From Mucidula mucida (taxonomy: Eukaryota; Basidiomycota; Agaricomycetes; Agaricales; Physalacriaceae), in the NCBI GenBank assembly GCA_015501055.1, contig JADNYV010000511.1:1-24633 (forward strand): a stretch of DNA of 24,633 nt, in the 5' to 3' direction. This document shows, piece after piece, positions 9,781 to 18,060 of this stretch (position 1 is the stretch's first letter; every line of letters begins with the position of its first letter). The notes beneath the pieces are model-generated. The model did not search any database. It worked only from the letters and a program-made list of their open reading frames with translations, and was not told the origin of the DNA. The position numbers and the translations under genes were made by a program.

Positions 9781-10681
9781 AACTCTTCGGCCAGCTTCCT
9801 CTTCTCTTCGTCATTCATTTCGGTCCATAGGCCCCAAATCGTCTGGGGTCGACTCTTCTTGGGACAGAACCTGCTGACATGGCCGTGTTTGCCACAGCTG
9901 AAGCAAAGTCCTCTTCGATGTGTGTTGTCAATGTCCATCGGCCTGCCGGTTCCTCCATAGGTAACACTGGTGGCATCTCGTCGTGTGATCGGCGTTGGGG
10001 GTGGGTTCACAGGATTGGCTCTCGATGTAGCCGCCTGCAGAACTAGGGGTCGGGACTGCATGCCGGACCTCTTGCTCGCCGTTTGCCTTCTCCACAGCTG
10101 ATCAATCTGAATGATCTGTGCCTTCCAATCCTTGTACTTCTCTGGCAACCCGTCTCGGCTGCCATAGATCTGATCAATGATCTTCTCGTTGATGTTGGTC
10201 TCGAGAAGACGCACGACATATGTATCATCCTTCGAATATCCTGCCTGAGTGAGCAGAATCTCGAACTTCTGGAAAAAGTCTTGAGCAGTGTCTTGCCCCT
10301 GGCACAACCGCTCAATCTGGTCTTGCGCATCTCGCGCGAGGTTGGAGTCCACAAATCATTCCTTCAGATGCTCCTTGAACTGCGCCCAGGAGACTCTCCA
10401 TTCCTCTTGTTTCTTGCTGAAGTTCTGGTCCGTGTAGTTCTGGACCCATGCATCAACATGATCTCCTTGGATGTAGGAGAGAACGACATCAATCCTTTCG
10501 GAGTCCAATGTGAGGTTGTTCTTCTTGTCACGGATGTATGTAAACATTGATCGCCACCAGCTCTTGTACTTGGACTTATCCCCGTCATAGTCATAAGGCT
10601 TGTTGACAAGGGATCGGCCTTTGGTGTTGACATTGGCGTGATGAGTGTGTGAGGAGCGGTTTTGGGTGCTTCGTTGGACAT
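9756..10681 (-). pseudogene. Element A gag with CCHC zinc knuckle
   Basis: The capsid-like gag starts at ATG 10681 (MSNEAPKTAP). The ATG frame is lost after about 20-28 residues; the family-like sequence NKPYDYDGDKSKYKSWW is in another frame from about 10630 on, so one base is missing or an unusual decoding event is needed. The same discrepancy exists in copy D. An in-frame TGA occurs at 10353-10355, between HLKE and FVDSNLAR. The gag domain has the RLCQGQDTAQDFFQKFEIL and WKAQIIQIDQLWRR segments usual for this clade. The nucleic-acid-binding knuckle is CFSCGKHGHVSRFC (CX2CX4HX4C). It ends at TAG 9756-9758, overlapping pol. Confidence 0.8.
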
Positions 10682-11279
10682 GATGAATCGGGGTGATAGG
10701 ATCGGAGAATGAAAGGGTGAAAGTGGGGATATGGGAGATGCGGATTTTGATGAAACGGGTGAGGGAATAGAGGTTTGGATGAATAAGGAGGAGTTGCCTA
10801 GATCTGAAATAGAATCCAGAACTTGGTAGGGTGGGGAATGATGGTGTGTATCGTAAGGTAAGTAAAGTAGGTAGGTATTGTAACTGTCTACGCTATTTTA
10901 CTGACTACTGACTATGTATCTACGGAGCCCAAGAGCTCGTCACAAGTTAACAATTGCCCAGCCGACGTCCCTCTGGTGTGAGGTAAGCCAAAGTTTTTCT
11001 GGGAACGGGGGTTGACCCGTAAACAGCGCCCACTGAAGTGCAACTGCCAAAAGTTCGTTCTCATGAGAGCGGCTACTTCCAGCACCCAAGGTAGTTATCT
11101 CTAACTGTTAGCCAGCGCTACTGGGACCAATACACATGTATGCGGACGTGTGCTGGAATTAGGAATCCGTCAATCTGTAAACAGGAAAGGGGATGGGGAA
11201 ATGTGCGATGATCAAACAGCGAAGTGCTGATCGACGATCAGGGATGTGTGGTAGGTGGTAGAAAGTAGTTCCGATCTTC
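10682..11279 (-). other. 5' leader of element A
   Basis: About 598 nt between the 5' LTR and the gag ATG. It begins with the primer binding site and contains the near-palindrome TGATCGTCGATCA shortly afterwards. A block around 11187-11243 is repeated in diverged form at 11811-11863. No coding content is recognised. It probably carries packaging and translation-control sequences, by analogy with other LTR elements. Confidence 0.6.
11266..11277 (-). other. Primer binding site of self-priming type
   Basis: In sense, AGATCGGAACTA starts 2 nt after the 5' LTR end. Its reverse complement TAGTTCCGATCT occurs inside the LTR (11397-11386) about 32 nt downstream of TATATAA (11429-11423), the expected 5' end of the transcript. 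A 12-nt perfect complementarity between transcript 5' end and leader is the hallmark of Tf1-type self-priming. No TGG-starting tRNA match lies at the LTR edge. Confidence 0.7.
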
Positions 11280-11810
11280 TGTTAGCGACTGACTATAGCC
11301 ATGTGACTAAACCAGGTACCACAGCAAGAACTGAAAGAGAAAGTGTTCGCATTCGTAAGACTAGGCTAGGCCAGGTGTATAAACGAGATCGGAACTAAAG
11401 TACAATGATACTACACTACTGCTTATATACTAGTAAGCCTGTGTTTGGGACTCCTTGTCCATACGTGTTTCCGCTAGGGATAACTCCACACCCTTGACCC
11501 AGTGTTGTATGCTACTAGTCCGTGAAACCATTAAATACGGGTGGTAACTGCATGTACGTAATAATACTGAAACAACCATGTGTACTACGAGTGTCGGCGG
11601 TGTGTATACAATAGGGAGTCCATGAGGTATCGGCATGTATGATGTCATCCATGTGTTGGACGTGTGTCCGACATGAGTACAGCTTCGGTAATGAAAAGGG
11701 GTATGATCGGTGACGAAACAGATGATGAAACGGTCCATTGGTTGATAAGACAAGGCCCCCGATAAGATATGATAAGATGTGAAAATGTGAAAATATGGCG
11801 ATTCATAACA
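11280..11810 (-). repeat. LTR2, 5' LTR of element A
   Basis: About 531 bp, plus-strand ends TGTTAGCGAC...ATTCATAACA. The sense-strand promoter TATATAA is at 11423-11429 and the inferred transcript start is near 11397. It is inserted in leader-like sequence: the block right of it (11811-11863) resembles the leader block at 11187-11243. Confidence 0.9.
11423..11429 (-). promoter_or_regulatory. LTR promoter TATA box
   Basis: TATATAA in sense, conserved in the LTR copies (also at 5701-5707 and 23774-23780). The complementarity-defined transcript start lies about 32 nt downstream, which is the usual spacing, so the two signals support each other. Confidence 0.65.
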
Positions 11811-11863
11811 AGGGGATGGGGGAACGTGCAATGATCAAACAGCGAAGTGCTGATCAACAATCA
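11811..11863 (-). repeat. Leader relic of an older copy
   Basis: A 53-bp block closely similar to the leader block at 11187-11243 of element A (AGCGAAGTGCTGATC core, with several substitutions). It is joined directly to an LTR fragment on its right and interrupted by LTR2 on its left. This suggests that element A inserted into an older, internally deleted copy of the same family. Confidence 0.65.
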
Positions 11864-11990
11864 CTTCGGTAATGAACAGGAGTATGATCGGTGACGAAAC
11901 AGATGATGAAACAGTCCGTTGGTTGATAAGACAAGCCCCCCGATAAGATATGATAAGATTGAAAATGTAAAAATATGGCGATTCATAACA
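11864..11990 (-). repeat. LTR3 fragment (first ~127 bp of an LTR in sense)
   Basis: In plus orientation it runs from CTTCGGTAATG to ATTCATAACA, matching the corresponding end of LTR2. The rest of this LTR is missing and is replaced by the leader relic. Confidence 0.8.
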
Positions 11991-12098
11991 AAGACCCATG
12001 GTGAGGACAAGGATAATGTCTTCATCATTGACACTAATCCCAGCTTGTTTGAGGCGGAACACCACACTGCGGATATCACCGATCCATGATGACATTCT
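11991..12098 (-). pseudogene. Ty1/copia gag scrap (~35 codons) trapped between LTRs
   Basis: The minus strand reads MSSWIGDIRSVVFRLKQAG, then ISVNDEDIILVLTMGL. This resembles the UBN2-type gag of Ty1/copia elements, where a ...EDLILVLT.GLP motif is typical. It is bounded on one side by the LTR3 end and on the other by the truncated LTR4. The same scrap occurs at 23104-23211. It is too short to be functional; family assignment rests on this motif. Confidence 0.55.
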
Positions 12099-12585
12099 AT
12101 ATCTTATCGGGACTTGTCTTATCAACCAACGGACCGTTTCATCATTTGTTTCGTCACCGATCATACCCCTTTTCATTACCGAAGCCGTACTCATGTCGGA
12201 CACACGCCCAACACATGGATGACATCATACATGCCGATACCTCATGGACTCCCTATTGTATACACACCGCCGACACTCGTAGCACACATGGTCGTTTCAG
12301 TATTATTACTTACATGCAGTCACCACTCGTATTTAATGGTTTCACGGACTAGTAGCATACAACACTGGGTCAAGGGCGTGGAGCATCCCTAGTGGAAACG
12401 CGTATGGACAAGGAGCTTCAAACACAGACTTACTAGTATATAAGCAGTAGTGTAGTATCATTGTACTTTAGTTCCGATCTCGTTTATACACCTGGCCTAG
12501 CCTAGTCTTACGAACGCGAACACTTTCTCTTTTAGTTCTTGCTGTGGTACCTGGTTGAGTCTCGTGGCTTAGTCAGTCGCTAACA
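12099..12585 (+). repeat. LTR4, 5'-truncated LTR next to element B
   Basis: Sense orientation is plus. It lacks roughly the first 40 bp (starts ATATCTTATCGGG) and ends CAGTCGCTAACA at 12585, directly followed by pol sequence with no leader. It is opposed in direction to LTR2 and LTR3. Confidence 0.8.
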
Positions 12586-13332
12586 ACATCGAGGAATTTT
12601 CCGATGTATTTAGCAAGGCGGACTTTGATAAGTTACCGGAGCGAAGACCCTGGGATCACGCGATAGAACTTACGCCTGGTTCCAAACCGGTTGACTGCAA
12701 GGTCTATTCCCTTAGTCCATCCGAGCAGAAGGCATTAGACAAGTTCTTGGAGGAAAACATACGCATGGGACGAATACGGCCATCAATCTCACCCATGGCG
12801 TCACCATTCTTCTTTGTCAAGAAGAAGGACGGAAGCCTTCGGCCAGTGCAGGATTATCGGAAATTGAATGACATGACGATCAAAAACCGATACCCCTTAC
12901 TGTTAATCCAAGGACTATCGACAAGCTGAAGGGAGCAAAGTGTTTTACACAGATGGATGTCCGATGGGGTTACAATAACATCCGGATCAAAGAAGGTGAT
13001 GAGTGGAAAGCGGTATTTAGAACAAACCGAGGCCTGTTCGAGCCCTCAGTCATGTTCTTCGGACTTACAAACTCGCCGGCAACATTCCAATCGTTCATGA
13101 ATCACATTCTGAAGGAGTTGATTGACGGCGGACACGTAATAGTTTACCTGGACAATATACTTATCTTTAGGAACACTCTCGAGGAGCATAGACAGATTGT
13201 ACGCAGGGTATTAGAAATATTACGAGTAAATAAGTTATATTTAAAACCCGAGAAATGTAGTTTTGAGGCACATACTGTAGACTACTTGGGAGTTATTGTT
13301 GGGGGAGGAGAAGTGAAGATGGATCGGCAAAA
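12586..13332 (+). pseudogene. Element B reverse transcriptase, broken, YLDN active site
   Basis: This keeps [18 protein letters not shown] and [16 protein letters not shown] frameshift occurs near 12905-12950 (the frame ends after GLSTS). The active-site motif reads YLDN, with GAC AAT, where copies A and C have YLDD; this removes one of the paired catalytic aspartates. Near 13325 it shares with element A a one-base deletion that ends the frame at KWP. Confidence 0.85.
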
Positions 13333-15636
13333 GTGGCCGTAGTAAAGGAATGGAAGGAGCCGACGAAGAAGAAGGAAGTACAGTCATTTCTGGGCTTTTG
13401 CAACTTCTACCAACGTTTCATCCGGGGATTTGCGGGAGTAGCAAAGCCATTGACCTCGCTGACTGGGAAGGGTGAATGGGTTTGGGGTATGGAGCAACAC
13501 GAGGCGTTTGAGGAGTTGAAACGGAGGATGACGGAAGAACCCGTTCTGATCGTACCACACGACGACGGCAAGTTTTGAGTCGAGGCGGACTTCTCAAACT
13601 ATGCGAACGGGGCGGTTCTTTCCCAGTTTGTTGACGGAAAATGGAGACCAGTAGCCTTTTGGTCTCGCGTGCTGAACGAAGTGGAGCGCAATTATGAGAT
13701 CTACGACAAAGAGATGATGGCTATTATGGACTCGATCAACAACTGGCGGCAATATCTCCTAGGCGCTAAGGAGACAGTGGAGGTTTTCACCGATCATCAA
13801 AATCTTCAGTACTTCAGGAAACCGCAGAAGTTGAATCGGAGGCAGGCGCGATGGGTTACGGAGTTGGCGGAATATGACATACAGATGATTCATAAGCCAG
13901 GCAGGACGATGGGAAAAGCTGATGCCTTGTCAAGGATGACAGGCCTTGAGAAGGGGGGAAAAGATAACGAAAACATTGTTTTGCTCAAACCAGAGTTTTT
14001 TATTTCACAAATTCAATTTTCTTTACATACAGTAGATACACCGGAGGACGAATTACTTAACAAAATCAAACAAAGAAAAGGAAACAAAGACAGATACGTA
14101 CAAAAAGCATTAGAAAACAAAGAAAAAGGATGGGAAAAGAAGGAAAATGGACTTATTATGTGGAAAGAACATATTTACATACCGAAGGACAAGGAATTGC
14201 GGGGAAGAGTTATTGGAATGCACCATGATGCACAGCTTGCAGGACATCCGGGACGATACAAGACCCTTGAGTTGATCACACACACCTATTGGTGGCCCAG
14301 AATCAGCCGAGATGTCCGCGAATACGTAGAAGGATGCCAAAAATGTCAGGCCACAAAGTCACATCGCACGAAGCCGGCCGCACCCCTTCATCCCATTGAT
14401 GTATCACACAAGCCATGGGAGATAGTAGGGACGGACATGATTGGGGAGTTACCGGAGTCGGGAGGATACAATGCGATCAGCACATCTGTGGACCACTTCA
14501 CAAAGTGATTACACATTATACCAACACATACCACTCTGACGTCGGAAGGCATGGCCCGCATTTACCGTGATCGTATTTTCCCCATACATGGGATGCCACA
14601 ACAGATGATACATGATCGAGGTCCGCAATATTACTCACGTTTTATGAAGGAGTTGTACCGGCTGTTGGGCATCAAAGGAAACTTTACAACAGCGTATCAT
14701 CCACAGGCAAATGGACAGACAGAGTGGTTGAACCAAGAGATAGAACATTTCTTACGGTTATTTGTCAACTACCATCAGAACAACTGGCACGAATGGCTAC
14801 CCTCTGCTGAATTTGTTTACAACAATCGAGTTCACTCGGCGACCAAAGTCACTCCGTTCTTCGCAGACATGGGCAGACATCCCTACAAAGGCACCACTCC
14901 GAAAACGGCATCGAGAAATGAGACTGCGCAGGAGTTTGCCGACAGCATGAGGAAGACATGGGACGAAGTGGGGTTGGCATTGAAGATGGCCAAAGAGGAC
15001 ATGAAACAGTTTTATGACAAGAAAAGAACAGAGGCAGTGGACTACAAGGAAGGCGACAAAGTATGGCTGGAAGGGACAAATCTCAGCACGGACCGACCAA
15101 TGAAGAAGCTCGATGACAAACGCTTCAGGCCGTTCAAAGTGATCAAGAAAGTCGGGACGAGTTCTTACAAGCTCCAGATTCCTCACACATGGAAAAGCAT
15201 CCACCCCGTGTTCAATGAGGCCCTGTTGACGCCTTACCACAAGCCCCAATTTTCAACGCAATCCCAAAACATGCGTCCACCACCTGTGCTGGAAGGAGCC
15301 GAACCGGAATGGGAGGTTGAGAAAGTGGTTAATTCCCGAAAGTACCATAGGGGTTTTCAATACAAGGTTCACTGGAAGGGTTATAGTACACATGAGCAGA
15401 CATGGGAACCGGCATGCAATCTCAAAAATGCTGATGAAGCTATTAGTGATTTTTACCAACAATATCCGAACAAGCCGAAGCCACCCGCACTTGCTCGCAT
15501 TGAAGTTCCCATGTCGCAATTTCCATCACATCTATTCCGACCCATGCCACCGCCTGACACCAAACCCCTTGACGTCATGCTACCCTCTACGGCCCTTAAG
15601 GAGCGACTCTGGCGCAGAATGGAATTTGCGCCTTAA
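13333..15636 (+). pseudogene. Element B RNase H-integrase-chromodomain frame, two TGA stops only
   Basis: A single reading frame of 768 codons interrupted only by TGA at 13576-13578 (after DDGKF) and TGA at 14506-14508 (after VDHFTK). In order it has the RT connection VQSFLGFCNFYQRFIRG and RNase H with VEADFSNYANGAVLS, then the zinc-binding GHPGRYKTLEL...CQKC. The integrase core follows: TDMIGELPE, VDHFTK, MIHDRGPQYYSRF and TAYHPQANGQTEWLNQ, with the D,D,E residues visible. It closes with the C-terminal DNA-binding domain, the chromodomain (WEVEKVVNSRKYHRGF) and a proline-rich tail ending RRMEFAP. The last 361 codons (14551-15636) are fully open and nearly identical to those of element C. Confidence 0.85.
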
Positions 15637-15647
15637 GGAGGGGGTGA
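15634..15647 (+). other. Polypurine tract of element B
   Basis: TAAGGAGGGGGTGA immediately before the LTR start TGTTATG at 15648, identical in layout to element A. The TAA is the pol stop. Confidence 0.8.
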
Positions 15648-15676
15648 TGTTATGAATCGCCATATTTTCACATTCT
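15648..15676 (+). repeat. LTR5, 29-bp stub of element B 3' LTR
   Basis: TGTTATGAATCGCCATATTT and a few more bases match the LTR start; then the sequence switches to unrelated DNA. This is the inner breakpoint of arm 1 of the inverted duplication. Confidence 0.75.
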
Positions 15677-15829
15677 TATTCAACAGGATGTTGCCGGTTT
15701 GGATTTTTAGAATGCTCCCCTATCACAACGTTAGGAGGAGCCGTAACATGTTTTGCCAAGAATTTTGCTAATTAATATGCTGTACTATCTTCCCTGTGTG
15801 AACATCCCTTAGAATTTTGAGTATCCACA

Positions 15830-16530
15830 GTCATCCAAAACCAACAGACACCCTCCATCATCTTGGAACTTGAATTTATTGGCAAAGTCATTGGCAGAAA
15901 TATTATCGCATATGCCTTAATCGACAGCGGCACTGAAGGAATCATCATTAATGCCCGCTTCGCCAACCTTCACAATTTTACCCTCATACCTTTATCCTCC
16001 CCATTCCCTGTTTGTTGACGGCTCTGAGAATGTCATGGGCTGGGTGCAACACTACACCATTCAGCATGTTTACATCTATAGCCAAGACAGCCAGTCCTAC
16101 CACAAGGAGCTTGTAGAGCTTCATGTCACGGATATTGGGAACCATGACGTTATTCTGGGAACAAACTGGCTAGACAAGCACAATCCCTTTATCAACTGGG
16201 CCGGCACCTAGGTCAACTTTAACTGATATCCAAAAACTTGCATTCTCAAGAACCCTCCTGTAACTAATGTGTGTACACACGCCAAATCCACTCTAGTTCC
16301 AGCTGACGTCTTTGCAAAACCTCATCAGCTCTGGCATAAAGACTATAAGGTTCAGTGAAAGAATTGGCAAGGTAACCTTGTACCGGTTCTTGTCCAGCAA
16401 ACTGTGGGAAGGAGGCGCTTAGCCCGCACACAGAGTTCCAACCGGCTACAAGCCCTGGCAGCTTTATTCACCAAAGATAAAGAGAAGAAGGAGGAGGTAC
16501 CGAAAGAGTGGAAAGAGCAGATGTTTAAGT
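15830..16530 (+). pseudogene. Relic protease region
   Basis: Retropepsin-like: YALIDSGTEGIIINARF with the catalytic Asp at 15923. After a frameshift near 15985-16005 it continues with HVTDIGNHDVILGTNWLDKH, the conserved ILG...WL part of retroelement proteases. The frame then meets TAG 16209 and TGA 16224 and 16356, and runs towards KEWKEQMFK followed by TAA 16530 and TAG 16539. Confidence 0.7.
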
Positions 16531-16689
16531 AAGTCTTCTAGGATGATTATCCTCGCCCGGTGCAAGATCCAAATCCTTCAGACAGCCCCTCTGTTCACAT
16601 TTGTGCGGGGTCTACAAAGGCTCGGCAACTTGCAGAAGAAAACAAAAAACCAACTGACACCCATCCCTATCCTTGCAGATCCCAGCACC

Positions 16690-18060
16690 CTACCACACCT
16701 ATCTTACGGTCTTTGACAAATATACATCTGAACGTCTGCCCGCACACACCTTTTAGGATCACGCTATTGACCTTACTCCTGGATTTGAACCCAAACTATG
16801 CAAGACCTACCCCCTGTCGCCTGTTGAACAAGTTGAACTTGACATGTTTCTGGACGAGAACTTGGCCAAAGGGTATATCCGCTCATCTAAATCCCCTATG
16901 ACAAGTCCCTTCTTCTTTGGTAAAAAGAAAGATGGAAAGCTACGCTCTGTCCAGGACTATTGTGAGCTCAATAAGGGAACTATCAAGAACCAGTACCCCT
17001 TCCGCTTATACCTGAGCTTATTGACAAGCTTAAGGGTGCAAGGATCTTCTCTAAAATTGACTTGCGTTGGGGTTACAATAATGTGCAGATCAAAGAAGGA
17101 GACAAGTGAAAGGACATGTTTAAGACAAATTGTGGCCTGTTTAAACCTACAGTAATGTTCTTTGGTCTTATGAATTCCCCTGCCATGTTTTAAGCAATGA
17201 TGAATACCATTCTTAAGGACCTTATTGACTTGGGAAAAGTTGTGGTATATATGGATGACATCCTGATATTTATAAAGACACTCAAGGAATGCCAAGACGT
17301 GGTTCAGCAAGTCTTATAGCAGCTTTGAAAGCATGATCTTTATGCCAAGTCAGAGAAATGCATCTTTAAAGCTGAGTCAATCAAATTCTTAGGACTTATT
17401 ATTTCTCACAACACACTTTGCATGGACCCCATCAAGGTTGCCGGTATTGTACAATGGCCAGAACCTTGAAACAATAAGGACATTCAGTCCTTCCTTGGCT
17501 TTGGGAACTTTTATTGCCAGTTCATTCAAGGTTTCTCCAAGATTGCCTGTCCACTCTTCGATCTCACCAAGAAGAGCGAGACCTGGGCATGGACACCTGA
17601 GTGCCAAGCTGCATTTGAGGCACTTAAAAATGTGTTCACCTACTCTCCTGTTCTAGTCATGCTCAATCCTGATAAACCCTATTGTGTTGAAGTTAACGCC
17701 TCCAACTACGCAACCAAGGAAATTTTGGCGCAACTAAGAGCTAACAAGCAATGACATCTGGTTGCCTATCTATTTCAGTCCCTTTTGGAACCCAAGCGCA
17801 ATTACAACATTCACAACAAAGAACTTCTAGTCATCATTCGGGCACTGGAATTCTGAAGACACTATTTGGAGGGTGCCTTCTACCCGGTAGATATCATCAC
17901 CAATCACAAGAACCTTAAGTACTTTACCAATTTGCAGAAACTAAGCCGCCTCCAGGCGCAATGGGCCCTCTTCCTCACCCGCTTCAATTATGTCCTGACT
18001 CACAAACCTGGAACGTCTAATCAGACTGACTTGCTCTCCTGCTGTGCAGATCATAAAGAG
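16690..18060 (+). pseudogene. Relic reverse transcriptase and RNase H
   Basis: Visible in several frames: the segment [20 protein letters not shown], a frame change near 17005, then [24 protein letters not shown] and the active-site motif YMDD at 17248-17259. The connection reads IQSFLGFGNFYCQFIQGFSK. The RNase H has NYATKEILAQL (with differences from the family norm), YNIHNKELLVIIRALEF and ITNHKNLKYF. Stops: TGA 17107, TAA 17191, TAG 17317, TGA 17326, TGA 17467, TGA 17752 and TGA 17854. Confidence 0.8.

Larger units (their letters stand above)
5559..11810 (-). mobile_element. Element A: Ty3/gypsy chromovirus, LTR to LTR, inactive
   Basis: In the minus-strand sense the order is 5' LTR (11810-11280), primer binding site, ~600 nt leader, gag with zinc knuckle, frameshift signal, protease, RT, RNase H, integrase, chromodomain, polypurine tract and 3' LTR (6087-5559). 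This order and the chromodomain place it in the chromovirus lineage; the self-priming primer site is characteristic of Tf1/sushi-like members. It carries several in-frame TGA codons, one-base frameshifts and a deletion between protease and RT. The 5-bp flanks, GTGGA on the left and AGGGG on the right, do not match, so no target-site duplication is visible. The two LTRs differ by scattered substitutions. Confidence 0.9.
10564..15676 (+). repeat. Arm 1 of a >5 kb inverted duplication
   Basis: This segment is the reverse complement of 19544-24633, with scattered substitutions and one-base indels. It spans gag start, leader, LTR2, leader relic, LTR3 fragment, copia scrap, LTR4, truncated element B and the first 29 bp of its 3' LTR. 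The outer end is set only by the window end; the arm may extend further. Confidence 0.85.
12099..15676 (+). mobile_element. Element B: chromovirus deletion derivative lacking gag and protease
   Basis: Same family as element A. The truncated LTR4 is joined directly to the RT region (from CATCGAGGAATTTTCCG), so primer site, leader, gag and protease are absent. RT to chromodomain remain, followed by the polypurine tract and only 29 bp of the 3' LTR. It cannot move by itself, because no primer site is left. The same truncation points occur in element C. Confidence 0.85.

Noticed and set aside
11098..11135. tRNA-type primer site starting TGG in the leader (TGGTCCCAGTAGC in sense)
   Set aside because: It lies about 150 nt or more from the LTR end, while a 12-nt self-complementary primer site is placed directly at the LTR edge.
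5554..11815. Target-site duplication flanking element A
   Set aside because: GTGGA on the left and AGGGG on the right do not match, so a clean single insertion cannot be shown; rearrangement is likely.
11430..11831. Open frames of about 107-138 codons within the LTRs (also 5708-6031, 12114-12392, 19193-19516, 22812-23228), similar between copies
   Set aside because: They lie largely in LTR sequence upstream of the inferred transcript start, include host-like junctions in some copies, and are alike because the LTRs are alike. No protein family resemblance.
8151..14508. TGA read as tryptophan (alternative genetic code) in the elements
   Set aside because: Many conserved Trp residues are still encoded by TGG, the spacer relic also has TAA and TAG stops, and the host kinase and orphan genes end normally. 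C-to-T type mutation explains the data more simply.
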